Below, piece after piece: positions 25,164-36,229 of a stretch of DNA of 53,136 nt; the first letter of the stretch is position 1, and each line of letters opens with the position of its first letter. The notes beneath the pieces are model-generated. The model made no database searches. It had not been told where the DNA came from and worked only from the letters and a program-made list of their open reading frames with translations. The stretch is taken from contig JAEUIZ010000016.1 in NCBI GenBank assembly GCA_016793805.1, positions 1 to 53,136 on the forward strand, read 5' to 3'. Both the position numbers and the translations under genes were made by a program. This DNA comes from Phycisphaerae bacterium. Lineage in GTDB: Bacteria > Planctomycetota > Phycisphaerae > Phycisphaerales > UBA1924.

Positions 25164-26084
25164 ATGGCAGGCCGTCGCGGACCAGCGTTGTTCGAGTTGA
25201 TGGGATCGGCGCGGGGCGTCGCCAAGCCCTCGCCGCGCGCGGATTCCGCGGCCCGCGCCGAGCCCTCCCCGCGCACCGAGGCGGTGGCACGACCGCCCGT
25301 GACGGCGACTCGGGCCTCCGCGCCCGTCGCTCGGCCCGGCCCGGCCCCGGTCGGGATGCCCATGCCCGGGGGGGGCGGGGAGTCGGCACGTCCCTCGCGT
25401 TCGATCGAGCCTCGGGCCGAGGGTCCGGGCGTCTGGGCCGGGCTGCAGCGCACGTTCACGGTCAACCTCGGCGGGGTGCTGCTGGCGCTGGCCGGCGTCG
25501 TCGGTTTGATGTTCATCATCTGGTCCTTGGCGTGGCGCCGCGGGTACACCTACGCGGATGCCAAGGCCGTGCGTGAACTGGGCAACCCCGCCGTGCAGGA
25601 CCCACTGAAGCAGCCGGCGATCCGCGTGAACCCCGATCTTCTCGGACGTGACCAGGGGCGCGCCGAGGCCGCCAAGCCCGCGAGCAAGCCCGCGCCGGCA
25701 CCGTCTGCCGGCGGATCGGCGGGCGCGGGCACCCAGCCGACGCCACCAGCACCGGGCACGGACCCGCGGCAGGCTGGGGTGAACTACCTGACACTCGCGA
25801 GCCAGTTGGACAAGGAGACGGCGACGGCAGCCGCGGCGTTCCTCACTCAGAACGGCTGTCCCGCGTTCGCCATCGCGGTTGATCGGTCGGGCAGGGCGGT
25901 CAAGAATGGCTCCCAGTTCGCGGTCTATGCCGCTCGCGGGTTCGCCGGGGACGAGTTCCGGGCGAAGAAGGCCGAGCGTGAGGCCCTGGAGGAGCAGGTT
26001 CGGCGGTTGGGCAAGGTGTGGCAGAAGGAGCACCGGGGCGGGACGGATTTCTCGCAGACGTTCTGGCAGAAGCACGCGCCCTAG
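25164..26084 (+). CDS. Single-pass membrane protein with SPOR-like C-terminal region
   Basis: 306 aa. It opens M-A-G-R-R-G-P-A-L-F-E-L, then ~80 residues of Ala/Pro/Arg-rich disordered sequence. One transmembrane helix lies at ~93-118 (L-A-L-A-G-V-V-G-L-M-F-I-I-W). A Pro/Ala linker follows, then a globular end (~215-290) with Y-L-T-L-A-S-Q-L and F-A-V-Y-A-A-R-G-F, the shape of a peptidoglycan-binding SPOR domain, though I am not certain. The protein would have a cytosolic tail and an outward-facing domain, as in division or envelope proteins. TAGAAT (25152-25157) is 6 nt before the ATG with no Shine-Dalgarno, suggesting leaderless expression. Confidence 0.8.
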   Translation: MAGRRGPALFELMGSARGVAKPSPRADSAARAEPSPRTEAVARPPVTATRASAPVARPGPAPVGMPMPGGGGESARPSRSIEPRAEGPGVWAGLQRTFTVNLGGVLLALAGVVGLMFIIWSLAWRRGYTYADAKAVRELGNPAVQDPLKQPAIRVNPDLLGRDQGRAEAAKPASKPAPAPSAGGSAGAGTQPTPPAPGTDPRQAGVNYLTLASQLDKETATAAAAFLTQNGCPAFAIAVDRSGRAVKNGSQFAVYAARGFAGDEFRAKKAEREALEEQVRRLGKVWQKEHRGGTDFSQTFWQKHAP

Positions 26085-26105
26085 GTGGGCCGGGAGGTTG
26101 GTGGC

Positions 26106-26267
26106 ATGAGCCTGGATCGGTCGCTGAAGGCGGGTGGCAAGTTGGCCTCGAAGCGCAGCGTGATGACGCGCGGCGAGCGAATCGCCAAGATGGTGGAGGA
26201 CAAGCGGTTCGATCCGAAGAAGGACCGTCCGACGGGCCTTCCCAAGACGCTGGTTCCCAAGGGCTGA
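26106..26267 (+). CDS. PVC-type small basic protein, 53 aa
   Basis: M-S-L-D-R-S-L-K-A-G-G-K-L, then R-S-V-M-T-R-G-E-R-I and the end G-L-P-K-T-L-V-P-K-G. This matches my memory of the small basic protein family limited to Planctomycetes, Verrucomicrobia and Chlamydiae, which is suspected to associate with nucleic acid or the ribosome. It is highly charged with no membrane segment. ATG 26106 is preceded by GGGAGG; a longer frame from 26085 is unlikely. It lies 21 bp after the SPOR-like gene. Confidence 0.85.
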   Translation: MSLDRSLKAGGKLASKRSVMTRGERIAKMVEDKRFDPKKDRPTGLPKTLVPKG

Positions 26268-26329
26268 TCCGCGGCGGACGCCGGCGCGCGCACGGGCCGG
26301 GTGCCTGTGCCACGGGCTTGGAGGCAGGC

Positions 26330-27532
26330 GTGGGTCTGGAGCGATTGCTGTCGGCTCGCGCGGGGGCGATCCAGGAATCCGTGATCCGTCGCGTCTTCGA
26401 GGAGGCGCGGGGGGTCGCGAACCCGATCAATCTGACGCTGGGGCAGCCGGACTTTGCGGTGCCCGAGGCCGTCAAGCGCGCGGCGATCGAGGCGATCCGC
26501 GAGGATCGCAATGGGTACGCGTCCAACCGCGGCCTCGACTCGCTCCTGGATCGGCTCTGCGGGCTGATCGAGGTGGACTTGGGCTGGAGGATCGGGAACG
26601 GCGGCGCGGGCTCGCCGGGCGGCGCGGGGCTCATGGTCACGTCGGGGACCTCGGGCGCGCTGGTGTGCGCGGCGATGTGCCTGCTCGATCCGGGCGACGA
26701 GATCATCATCCCCGATCCATACTTCGTGCTCTACCCGCGCCTCGCGGAGATGACCGGCGCCCGGGCCGTGCCGTGCGACACGTACCCCGACTTTCGGATG
26801 ACCGCGGCGCGGGTCGAGCGGCTCATTACGCCGCGGACGAAGGCGGTGGTCGTGTGCAGCCCGAGCAACCCATGCGGGGTGGTGAACAGCGAGCGCGAGG
26901 TGGCGGACCTTCGCGAGTTGTGCGCCCGCCGCGGGGTCGTGCTCATCAGCGACGAGATCTATGACGAGTTCACGTTCGAGGAGTCGCGGACCTCGCGGCG
27001 TGCCGGCGACCCCGGGCGCGCCTGCTGCCCCAGCCCGGGGCGCGTGCCGGGAGGGTTCGAGTCCTGCCTGGTCGTCCGCGGGTTCGGGAAGACCTATGGC
27101 TTCACGGGCTGGCGGCTCGGGTATGCCGCGGGCCCGAAGTGGCTCATCGACCAGATGGTCAAGGTGCAGCAGCACCTCTATATCTGTGCGCCCACGCCCC
27201 TCCAGGCGGCGGCGTCCGCGGCCTTGGACGTGGACATGGGACCGATCATCGCGCGCTACCAGCAGCGGCGGGACGTGGTGGTCGCGCGCCTGCGCGAGGT
27301 GACGGAGGTCCCGATGCCCGGCGGCGCGTTCTACGCCTTCGCCAAGGTCCCCGAGCATCTGGCGATGTCGGCGTCACAGTTCAAGGACGCGGCCAAGGCG
27401 CGGTCCGTGCTGGTGGTCCCGGGGATGGCGTTCTCGGCCCGGGACACGCACGTCCGGCTGAGTTACGCGATCGCCGAGCCGGTGCTGGAGCGCGGGCTCG
27501 CGATCCTGTGCGAGTTGATGCGCGGGCGCTGA
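26330..27532 (+). CDS. PLP-dependent class I/II aminotransferase
   Basis: 400 aa from GTG 26330, with GGAGG 5 nt upstream; the longer frame from 26018 overlaps the small basic protein and is rejected. Fold-type I features are L-G-Q-P-D-F near the N-terminus, S-G-T-S-G-A, N-P-C-G-V-V, D-E-I-Y-D-E-F and the PLP lysine in G-F-G-K-T-Y-G-F-T-G-W-R-L-G-Y. This resembles aspartate/aromatic aminotransferases. An insert of ~25 residues after D-E-F-T-F-E-E-S (Arg/Gly/Cys-rich) is unusual. Amino-acid specificity cannot be called. Confidence 0.92.
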   Translation: MGLERLLSARAGAIQESVIRRVFEEARGVANPINLTLGQPDFAVPEAVKRAAIEAIREDRNGYASNRGLDSLLDRLCGLIEVDLGWRIGNGGAGSPGGAGLMVTSGTSGALVCAAMCLLDPGDEIIIPDPYFVLYPRLAEMTGARAVPCDTYPDFRMTAARVERLITPRTKAVVVCSPSNPCGVVNSEREVADLRELCARRGVVLISDEIYDEFTFEESRTSRRAGDPGRACCPSPGRVPGGFESCLVVRGFGKTYGFTGWRLGYAAGPKWLIDQMVKVQQHLYICAPTPLQAAASAALDVDMGPIIARYQQRRDVVVARLREVTEVPMPGGAFYAFAKVPEHLAMSASQFKDAAKARSVLVVPGMAFSARDTHVRLSYAIAEPVLERGLAILCELMRGR

Positions 27533-27533
27533 C

Positions 27534-29027
27534 TCAGGCGGCGACTCGCGCCGCGGCGGGCTCGACACGGTTCCGCCCGTTGCGCTTCGCGTCGTAGAGC
27601 CGAGCGTCGGCGGCGCGGATGAGGTCGGCGGGCGCGGCGGCGCCGGGCCCGGAGCGGGCCACGCCCAGGCTCGCCGTGACGGCCAGGCACCGGCCCCCGT
27701 GCTTGATCGGGCACGCGTGGATCGCGGCGCGGAGTCGTTCGGCCAGGTCGCGGGCGGCGTCGAGCGCGGCCCCGGGGACGATCACGCCAAACTCCTCGCC
27801 CCCGTAGCGAGCGACAAAGCCCTTGTCGTCGGCGGTGTGGCGGAGGGTGTCGGCGACGGCCCGGAGGACCTCGTCCCCGGCCTGGTGCCCGTGCGTGTCG
27901 TTGAACTTCTTGAAGTGGTCCACGTCGATCATGATGAGGGCGGCGCCCGCGGGCTGCGCGAGCACCTCGGCGAGCCGCGCGTCGAACGCCGCACGATTGG
28001 CGATCCGCGTGAGCCCATCGGTGGCGGCCGCCTGCTTGAAGCGATCGGCCTCGATCCGCGCGTCGGCGGCGGCGCGGGCCGTCTGGGCCCGGTCGGTCTC
28101 GGCGGCGACGCTCAGGTTCGCCAGTTGCATGAGCGCTTCGGCCTGGAGTTGGGCGTAGTTGACCGTCTCCCCGACGTTCACCGAGAGCAGCGAGGCCGCG
28201 GCGCGAACGTCCGGATCGAGTCCGTTCAGCACGTTCTCGAGGGTCTCGGCGTCGATCCCGAGCCGCGAGCGGACCAGCGCGCGGATGCCGTCGAGCCGCT
28301 CGCTCGGAAGGTCGTAGCAGAACACCCCGGCGATGAGGGCGGCGGAGTTGAGCACGGCGCCGATGCGGGCCGCGGGACCGTTCAGCCGCGAGAGGTCGTC
28401 GTCGTGGTGCGCGCCGATGGCCCGGCAGATCGACTCGGGCAGGCCCCAGTCGGTCAGGAACCGCTCCGTGATCTGGGCATGGGTCACGCCCAGCACCTCA
28501 CGCTCGGCCTCGAGTATCGGCTTGCCCGCCGCACGCTTGAGCACCTCGGCGTAGAGATCCGGGACCGCGCGGGCCGCGGCGATCATCCCCAGGTCCGCGA
28601 GGAGGCCCGCGACGAAGCACTCCTCGGCCAGCGACGGCTCGACGATCTTCCCGAAGCGACGCGAGAGCACGGCGGCCGAGAGCGAGCGACGCCAGTACGC
28701 CTGGTAGTCAAACCCGCCCGAGGCATCGGCCTTGATCCCGTCCACGAGTGAGAACGAGAGCACCATGACCGTGACAGGCCGCTGCCCGATCATCGCGATG
28801 GCCTGCTTGATGCTCGCGACGCCACGCGGGACCCCGAAGAGCGGGGAGTTGACAACCTTGAGAATCTTGGCCGTGACCGCGGGATCGGTCTGGATGATCT
28901 TGGCGAGCATCTCGGCCGAGGCGTCGGGACGCTTGGAGATACTCAAGACCCCCACGGCAGTGTTGGGAAGCGACGGAAGGTTGTCTGCCGAACGAATGCG
29001 GTCCAAGACCGTGCTCTCTGCCGCCAT
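27534..29027 (-). CDS. HDOD-GGDEF protein, probable diguanylate cyclase
   Basis: 497 aa. The N-terminal HDOD domain (~15-225) shows L-P-S-L-P-N-T, I-I-Q-T-D-P-A-V-T-A-K-I-L and V-N-S-P-L-F-G. After a helical linker the GGDEF domain (~330-490) has D-G-L-T-R-I-A-N-R, D-V-D-H-F-K-K-F-N-D and the catalytic R-Y-G-G-E-E-F near 405, so it should make cyclic di-GMP. No clear RxxD inhibitory site is seen just before GGEEF. Soluble. GGAGG lies 6 nt before the ATG at 29027. The 164-bp gap upstream holds two CCTAGG palindromes (29087-29101 area) of unknown meaning. Confidence 0.93.
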   Translation of the reverse strand: MAAESTVLDRIRSADNLPSLPNTAVGVLSISKRPDASAEMLAKIIQTDPAVTAKILKVVNSPLFGVPRGVASIKQAIAMIGQRPVTVMVLSFSLVDGIKADASGGFDYQAYWRRSLSAAVLSRRFGKIVEPSLAEECFVAGLLADLGMIAAARAVPDLYAEVLKRAAGKPILEAEREVLGVTHAQITERFLTDWGLPESICRAIGAHHDDDLSRLNGPAARIGAVLNSAALIAGVFCYDLPSERLDGIRALVRSRLGIDAETLENVLNGLDPDVRAAASLLSVNVGETVNYAQLQAEALMQLANLSVAAETDRAQTARAAADARIEADRFKQAAATDGLTRIANRAAFDARLAEVLAQPAGAALIMIDVDHFKKFNDTHGHQAGDEVLRAVADTLRHTADDKGFVARYGGEEFGVIVPGAALDAARDLAERLRAAIHACPIKHGGRCLAVTASLGVARSGPGAAAPADLIRAADARLYDAKRNGRNRVEPAAARVAA

Positions 29028-29177
29028 GCCTGACCTCCACGAGAAACCCTGCGGAACGCCTCCCTGCTAACTCCTAGGAAGGCATCGCCTAGGTCTATCG
29101 GAGTAGCACGTCCGGTTCTTTACTCCCAGATCGGGTGGCAATCAGATTCCAGACATCGCGAGGCGGAGTGACGCCAA

Positions 29178-29193
29178 AGGCCCGCGTCGGCCT
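29178..29193 (-). terminator. Possible weak terminator after the outer-membrane barrel gene
   Basis: AGGCC (29178-29182) pairs with GGCCT (29189-29193) around CGCGTC, followed on the minus strand by TTGG only. The hairpin overlaps the stop codon, and the short stem and poor T-run make it tentative. Confidence 0.3.
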
Positions 29194-30421
29194 ACCACCC
29201 GAACTGGAGCGTGAGTTTGCCGCGGTGGGTCTGATAGTCGGCGGCGAGGTTGGCCTCGTACCCGGCGATGATCGCGAAGCCGCCCGCGGTGCGATACCCG
29301 ATGCCCGCACCGGGGGACCACCAGTGATCGACGCGGGCGTCGTCGAGGAAGTTGGAATAGGCCAGGCCGGCGTAGGCGTGCCAGTGCTCGGCGAACCGCC
29401 AGGCGACCTGCGCGCCGTTCTTGAGGATCCCCTGGCTCACGCCCGACTCCCACTCCCAGTCGTCGCCCTTGATCTTCTCGCCCTCGTAGAAGGAGACGTG
29501 ATTGACCAGCGAGAAGGTCCAGTCCTTGAGGCCCAGCGACAGCAGGCTGGTGACCCCGGCGGTGGAGAGCAGACCGCCCGCCGCGAAGTCCTCGGACGCC
29601 GAGAAGAGCGATCCGACGCTGGGCGTGACCTGCCACAGCAGCGGCAAGCCCTCGGACGGCAGCACCACGCGGATCGGGGCGGCGAAGTGGAACCCGACGA
29701 ACCCGACGGAGGAGCTCTCGATCTCGTGGGCCTCGACGGGGACGGCGGCAACGAGGGCGAATCGCTCGTTGAAGCGGAACTGGAACGAGGGCGCGAACGT
29801 GAAACTCGAGCCGTCGCCCGCGTCGGTGCGGATGGCCCCGCCCGTGGTGTCCATGCGGAAACTGAACCCGTCGGCGTCGGAGTTCCCATCGCCGCCGCGA
29901 GGCTCGAGCGCGGGATCGTCGGCCCGAAGCCCGAAGCGATCGAAGACGTACTGCGCGGCCCGGGCGGTCGAGGCGAGCGGGTTGCCGTCGGTCACGGCGA
30001 CCAGCGACCTGCGGTTGATCTCGTCGAAGAACCGGCGGAGGTCGCGCTTGCCCCCCCGATCGCCACGGAGATAGTCCTCGATCTGGTCCGAGAGGCTGCC
30101 GTTGGCGGCGCTGAACGTCCGCACGGGCTGCCCGAGGAGTTGGAGCGTGGCGGTCTGGCGGTCCGCGGACATCGTGAACACGATGGCGTTGGGGACGTCG
30201 GCATAGGTGAGCGAAGCCTGGAACGCCACGCCGAAGAACGGCGCAAAGGCGCCGGTCGTGTCGATGAGGTGGTTGGAAAGGTCGATGACGTTCGAGTCGG
30301 CGACGGTGATCGGCGCCGGGCCGGCGCCGGTGGGCGCGACCATCACCGAGAACAGGTCGTCGTCGGCGAGGACGGGGGAGGCCAAGGCCAGGGCGAGCAC
30401 TGCAGCGAGACGGGCCTTCAT
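29192..30421 (-). CDS. Outer-membrane beta-barrel-type secreted protein
   Basis: 409 aa from ATG 30421, which has AAAGGAG 8 nt upstream. Signal peptide M-K-A-R-L-A-A-V-L-A-L-A-L-A-S-P-V-L-A. The second half alternates hydrophobic and polar residues (F-T-F-A-P-S-F-Q-F-R-F-N, W-T-F-S-L-V-N-H-V-S-F-Y, Y-A-G-L-A-Y-S-N-F) and ends G-K-L-T-L-Q-F-G-W, with the C-terminal aromatic expected of barrels. The N-terminal ~170 residues may be a periplasmic part. The ligand or role is unknown. Confidence 0.8.
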   Translation of the reverse strand: MKARLAAVLALALASPVLADDDLFSVMVAPTGAGPAPITVADSNVIDLSNHLIDTTGAFAPFFGVAFQASLTYADVPNAIVFTMSADRQTATLQLLGQPVRTFSAANGSLSDQIEDYLRGDRGGKRDLRRFFDEINRRSLVAVTDGNPLASTARAAQYVFDRFGLRADDPALEPRGGDGNSDADGFSFRMDTTGGAIRTDAGDGSSFTFAPSFQFRFNERFALVAAVPVEAHEIESSSVGFVGFHFAAPIRVVLPSEGLPLLWQVTPSVGSLFSASEDFAAGGLLSTAGVTSLLSLGLKDWTFSLVNHVSFYEGEKIKGDDWEWESGVSQGILKNGAQVAWRFAEHWHAYAGLAYSNFLDDARVDHWWSPGAGIGYRTAGGFAIIAGYEANLAADYQTHRGKLTLQFGW

Positions 30422-30499
30422 GGGGCGCACTCCTTTGCGGCGACAGCAGGATATCGGATACGGGCGGCGTCGGGGAACAGCCCGCTACACTGCCCCGCG

Positions 30500-31590
<1,091 letters not shown>

Positions 31591-31594
<4 letters not shown>

Positions 31595-33375
31595 CTCGGG
31601 CCGACACGCTCGCGCAGGAGGCGGCGGGGCACGCCCAGGCGGGGCGGCTCGACCAGGCCGCGTCGCTGTTGCAGCAGGCGCTGCGCGAGGATCCGGGCCA
31701 CGCCGAGGCGAATCGGATGATGGCGCTGCTGCTCATGCAGCGGGTGCGCCCGGACGAGGCGCTGGCGCACCTGCGACGAGCGATGCAGACCGCGCCGCAG
31801 CGGGCGGACCTCCCCGCGACCGTCGGGAACGTCTTCGCGTGGATGGGGAAGATCGACGATGCGATGGGGGCGCTCCGGCAGGCGCTGGCGATCGACCCGC
31901 GGCTCTTCCAGGCCCGCGGGCTTCTGGCGACGTGCCTCTTGCAGAAGAAGCGGTACGACGAGGCCGAGGACGAGTACCGAGCGGCCCTGGCAGTGCAGCC
32001 GGCGTATCCCGAGGCGCGGACGAACCTGGGGACGATCCTGACGATGACGGGCCGCCCGCGCGAGGCGGTGGAGGAACTGCGCGACGCCGCGAGGGCGCAC
32101 CCGAACCATCCGGGCGTGCTGACGAACCTGTGCGTGGCGCTGAACTACAGCGACCTGGCGACGCCCGAGGAGACGGCCGAGGCGCACCGGGCCTATGGGC
32201 GGCTGCTCGCGTCGCTCCCCGCGCCTCCGGGCCCGCCGCTCCCGCCGATCGTCCCGCCGCGAGATCCGCGGAAGCGGCTCCGGATCGGGATCCTCTCGCC
32301 GGACCTGTTCGATCACTCGGTGGCCCAGTTCCTGGCCCCGATCCTCGAGCACCGGGCGCGCCCCCCCGCTCCCGGCGCCGCCGAGTGGCTGGTGTATTCG
32401 GGGGCGAATACCGCGGACCACATGACGCGCCGGCTCCAGCAACTCGTGGATCGCTGGCTGGACATCCGCCCGATGCAGGACGCGGACCTGATCCGCCAGA
32501 TGCGGGCCGACGGGCTCGACGTGCTCGTCGAACTCTCCGGGCAGACCTACGGGAACAAGTTGATGGCGCTGCGGCTTCGCGGCGCGCCCGTGCAGGTGAC
32601 GGCGATCGGGTATCCCAACACCACGGGCGTCCCGACGATCGACTGGCGGCTGGTCGATTCGCTCACCGACCCGCCCGGGGCCGAGGCCCTGGCGACCGAG
32701 CGGCTGCTGCGGCTGGACCCGTGCTTCCTGTGCTTCTCGCCCCCGATGGGCGCGCCGGGCGTGGAGCCTCCGCCGGTCGAGGCCAACGGGTTCATCACCT
32801 TCGGGAGTTTCAACTCGATCAAGAAACTCACGCCCTCGACGCTGGAACTCTGGGCCCGCCTGCTGCACCGCGTTCCGACGGCGCGGCTGGTCATCAAGTC
32901 GCAGGGCCTCGGCAGCGCCCGCGCCCGCGCGACGATCGGCACCATCCTCAAGCAGAACGGCATCCCCGAGGCCCGATTCGACCTCCTCGACAAGATCGAG
33001 GACAAGCGCGAGCACCTGGCCGCGTATGGCGGCGTGGATGTCGCGCTCGACACCTTCCCGTACCACGGCACGACCACGACGTGCGAGGCCCTCTGGATGG
33101 GCGTGCCGACGGTCTCGCTCGTGGGGCGGGTCCACGCGGCGCGGGTGGGCCTGTCGCTCCTCTCGGCGGTCGGGCTGGCGGACCTCGCGGCAGCAACCCC
33201 CGAGGCGTTCCTCGACGCGGCGGCAAGCCTCGCGGGCGACCGCGCACGCCTGGCGTCGCTGCGCGCCGGGATGCGCGACCGCCTGAGGGCCTCGCCCCTG
33301 TGCGACGGCCCGGGCTACGCCCAGCGGTTCGAGGAGGCGATCCGCGGGGCGTTTCGCGCCGCCGCCGGGGGCTGA
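31591..33375 (+). CDS. TPR glycosyltransferase of the SPINDLY/OGT family (GT41)
   Basis: 594 aa. Five or so TPR units fill residues 1-205 (A-L-R-E-D-P-G-H-A-E-A-N-R, A-L-A-I-D-P-R-L-F-Q-A-R). The catalytic GT41 region (~230-590) has R-I-G-I-L-S-P-D-L-F-D-H-S-V-A, D-V-L-V-E-L-S-G-Q-T, V-T-A-I-G-Y-P-N-T-T-G, F-G-S-F-N-S-I-K-K-L-T and D-T-F-P-Y-H-G-T-T-T-T-C. These are the expected His, Lys and nucleotide-binding segments. Relatives transfer GlcNAc or, in plant SPINDLY, fucose to Ser/Thr of proteins. The next gene encodes a GDP-fucose-synthase-like enzyme, favouring fucose. No signal peptide, so it acts in the cytosol. Confidence 0.92.
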
Positions 33376-33426
33376 TCCCGACTCTTGCATCGACCTACCC
33401 TCGCTCGTCTGATTGGAGGGCGAGGC

Positions 33427-34392
33427 ATGGAGTTGGCGGGCAAGCGGATCATCGTCACCGGCGGAGCCGGGTTTCTCGGGAGGCACGTGGTCGAGCGCCT
33501 CCGCGGGCGAGGCGTCGCGGACAAGCACATCTTCATCCCGCGCCGGCGCGACTTCGACCTCACGCGCCTGGCGGATTGCCAGCGGCTGTATCGCGAGGCG
33601 TTCCCGGGCCAGAAAGCGGACGTGGTGATCCACCTCGCCGCCGAGGTGGGCGGGATCGGCGCCAACCGCGCCAACCCGGGTCGGTACTTCTATGCCAACA
33701 TGGCCATGGCCCTGCACCTCATCGAGGAGGCGCGGCTGGACGGGCTCGTCGAGCGCGGGGGCAAGTTCGTCCAGACCGGGACCATCTGCGCCTACCCCAA
33801 CCTCACCCCCGTCCCCTTCAACGAGGACAACCTCTGGAACGGGTACCCCGAGGTCACCAACGCGCCCTACGGCGTGGCAAAGAAGGCCGCGTGGCAGATG
33901 CTCGACGCCTACAAACTGCAATACGGCATGAAGTCGGCCTACGTGCTGCCCGTGAACCTCTACGGGCCGTGGGACAACTTCGACCTCTTCTCCAGCCACG
34001 TCATCCCGGCGCTGATCCGCAAGTGCCTCGAGGCCAAGGCCCGCGGGGACGCGTCGATGGTCTGCTGGGGGACGGGCTCGGCCTCGCGCGAGTTCCTCTA
34101 CGTCGACGACTGCGCCGAGGGCATCGTTCGCGCCGCGGAAGTCATGGACGATCCCACGCCCATCAACCTGGGCAACGGGCGCGAGATCACCATCAAGTCG
34201 CTCGTCGACACCGTGGTGAAACTGACGGGGTTCACCGGCAGGATCGAATGGGACGCGACCAAGCCCGACGGGCAGCCGCGCCGGTGCCTGGACACCCAGA
34301 AGGCCAAGCGGCTCATGGACTTCGAGGCGAAGATGCCGTTTGAAGAGGGCCTGCGGCGCACCATCGACTGGTACCGGGAGCACGCGAAGTAG
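33427..34392 (+). CDS. GDP-L-fucose synthase-like NAD(P)-dependent epimerase/reductase
   Basis: 321 aa, extended SDR. G-G-A-G-F-L-G binds the dinucleotide, [11 protein letters not shown] is the fucose-synthase signature, Y-G-V-A-K-K has the catalytic Tyr and Lys, and [18 protein letters not shown] and [15 protein letters not shown] complete it. The substrate-loop block reads T-I-C-A-Y-P rather than S-S-C-I-Y-P, so a related nucleotide sugar is possible. The usual partner Gmd is not in the window. GGAGGG precedes the ATG, 51 bp after the glycosyltransferase. Confidence 0.88.
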   Translation: MELAGKRIIVTGGAGFLGRHVVERLRGRGVADKHIFIPRRRDFDLTRLADCQRLYREAFPGQKADVVIHLAAEVGGIGANRANPGRYFYANMAMALHLIEEARLDGLVERGGKFVQTGTICAYPNLTPVPFNEDNLWNGYPEVTNAPYGVAKKAAWQMLDAYKLQYGMKSAYVLPVNLYGPWDNFDLFSSHVIPALIRKCLEAKARGDASMVCWGTGSASREFLYVDDCAEGIVRAAEVMDDPTPINLGNGREITIKSLVDTVVKLTGFTGRIEWDATKPDGQPRRCLDTQKAKRLMDFEAKMPFEEGLRRTIDWYREHAK

Positions 34393-34428
34393 GGGCGGGC
34401 CGCCCTCCGATCACCCGCGGACCTGTCA

Positions 34429-34677
34429 TCAGCCGTTGGCGGCGGCGGCTCGGCGGCCGCCGTTGGTGCGCTTCGTCTTGGTTGGGCCGACGTCGGTCGA
34501 CTCGAGCGCGTGCAGCACGCGGGCCTTGTCGCTAAACAGTCGCTCGAGGACCTCGGCGCGCTCGCAGAACGTGCGGTCGGTGGCGAACCGTACCTTGAAC
34601 GCCTCGGCCTCGGTGGAACCGACGCCGTGGGCGTGCAGAACGTTGGCGAACTCGATGATGGGGGAGCCGTCGGACAT
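34429..34677 (-). CDS. Small hypothetical protein, 82 aa
   Basis: It starts at ATG 34677, with AGGAGA 6 nt upstream; the longer frame to 34695 is unlikely. M-S-D-G-S-P-I-I-E-F-A-N-V-L-H-A-H-G-V, then a charged helix (E-A-F-K-V-R-F-A-T-D-R-T-F-C-E-R-A-E-V-L) and a basic Arg/Lys/Ala tail. I do not recognise a family. Soluble and compact; the tail could bind nucleic acid. It is divergent from the hydrolase-like gene across 129 bp. Confidence 0.6.
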   Translation of the reverse strand: MSDGSPIIEFANVLHAHGVGSTEAEAFKVRFATDRTFCERAEVLERLFSDKARVLHALESTDVGPTKTKRTNGGRRAAAANG

Positions 34678-34806
34678 GGGAGTTCTCCTATCCATAGAGG
34701 CATCGACGGGTATCAGTTGTCAGCGCGAAAGCCGCGCCCCGGCGTTCGTTGTCCGACGTGAGCCTTGGCACGTGCACGGACCGGGCGGGCGCGATAGGCT
34801 CTGGCG

Positions 34807-36198
34807 ATGCCCGACCCCACGCCGTCGGCACCCACCATCGTCGACGCGATCCTCTATCTTCCCGCGGTGGGGAGCGAGGCGCTCTCGGTCCATCGGGTTG
34901 CGAGCATCGCGCCGCGACTGGCGCAGGCGATGGAGCGGGTCTGCGGCAGGGCCGAAGCCCGGTTCGTCGTCGGCGAGTCGTCGCAAGTGACCTACGGCGC
35001 GGATCGCAAGGCCACGCGCGTGAGCATTCGCCGGATAGAGCGCGTGGGCGAGCGAGGGATGACGGGCGGAGGCGTCGACGGTGGGGGTGGAGGGGGCGAG
35101 CGTGAGGTCGCTCGGATCGATCTCTACGAGATCTCGCACACCGATTACCTCACGGACGGCTTGGTCGAAGCGAGCGTGGTGCGGAAGGCATTCCAGGTCA
35201 CGCGGGTGTTCCTGCTCGGCGGTGTGAGGTTCGTGGGTTTGGCCGCTCGGCGGGCGCGGGGCAAGCAAGGTATCGGACGAGGACAGGCGATGCAGTTGAC
35301 GTGGGGCGTGGGGCTGCTCGCGCTGCTGGCCGTCTCGTGGCTCATGCTCCTTCCCGGCGTGCTCGACGCTCTTTGGAGGGTCGTCCAGAGCCTGCGCGGG
35401 ACCGCGGTCGAGGGCTTCGCGGGGGCCCTGGGTCTCAAGGGGTGGATGGCGTCTGCGTGGACAAGCCTCGCCGCCGCCGTTGCTGGGGTGGCGGGCGTTA
35501 CCCTGCTTCTTCCGCGAAAGGTGCGCGAACTGGTCGAATCCGGCGCGGTGGACCTGATTCGGCTTACAAACTACTTCGAGCACGGAGAGGGCCGCGGCGT
35601 CATGGTCGCGCAACTCCCCGCCTTCCTCGACTCGCTAGCGGAGCGAGGGCAGCGATATCGACGGGTGCACGTCATGGGGTACAGTTTCGGATCAATCGTT
35701 GCGCTCGACGCGCTCTTCCCGGTCGGGCAGCCGGCCAGCGCGCGGCTGGCTCGAATTGACAGCCTCATCACTATCGCTTGCCCGTTCGACATCGTCCGCG
35801 CGTACTGGCCCGGGCACTACAGCCTCCCGCGCGGCGCGCGAGCCGAGATCGCCCCCGGCGCGGAGGCCCCGGGCCGACCGGAGGGACGTGGGCCGAGCGG
35901 GTGGTGGAACGTGCTCTCGCCGGGTGATCCGCTCTCCTCGAACTTCCGGAACGACTCGGACCCCGACGGCGCGCCCGAGGTCGGGCCGCGAACCGCTGCT
36001 ACGACTCCCCTGCTTCCGACGCGGAATCTCTGCTATCGCAACGGACCGGGCGGCCATCCGGTCGGCTTGCTCGGGGCGTTACTCGTCCGCGGTCTCCGGA
36101 ATCACGGGCGGTTCTGGGACTCCGAGCACGTCGACGCCGACAGCTGTTTCGACTTGGTGCTGCAAACCGCCTATGCCGGCGACGCGTTGCTCGAATAG
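34807..36198 (+). CDS. Membrane-associated alpha/beta-hydrolase-like protein
   Basis: 463 aa, family not recognised. Residues ~1-120 are soluble with a Gly-rich loop. Two hydrophobic segments (~165-190, L-L-A-L-L-A-V-S-W-L-M-L-L; ~215-235) suggest membrane insertion. The C-terminal half has V-H-V-M-G-Y-S-F-G-S-I-V-A near 280, a lipase-type G-x-S-x-G nucleophile elbow, with candidate acid in L-S-P-G-D-P-L and His in W-D-S-E-H-V-D. So an esterase/lipase fold is likely, substrate unknown. TAGGCT (34795-34800) lies 6 nt before the ATG, as at purB, with no Shine-Dalgarno. Confidence 0.75.
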   Translation: MPDPTPSAPTIVDAILYLPAVGSEALSVHRVASIAPRLAQAMERVCGRAEARFVVGESSQVTYGADRKATRVSIRRIERVGERGMTGGGVDGGGGGGEREVARIDLYEISHTDYLTDGLVEASVVRKAFQVTRVFLLGGVRFVGLAARRARGKQGIGRGQAMQLTWGVGLLALLAVSWLMLLPGVLDALWRVVQSLRGTAVEGFAGALGLKGWMASAWTSLAAAVAGVAGVTLLLPRKVRELVESGAVDLIRLTNYFEHGEGRGVMVAQLPAFLDSLAERGQRYRRVHVMGYSFGSIVALDALFPVGQPASARLARIDSLITIACPFDIVRAYWPGHYSLPRGARAEIAPGAEAPGRPEGRGPSGWWNVLSPGDPLSSNFRNDSDPDGAPEVGPRTAATTPLLPTRNLCYRNGPGGHPVGLLGALLVRGLRNHGRFWDSEHVDADSCFDLVLQTAYAGDALLE

Positions 36199-36229
36199 TC
36201 GCGAGGGCGTTCCACTGGTATCGTCCGGC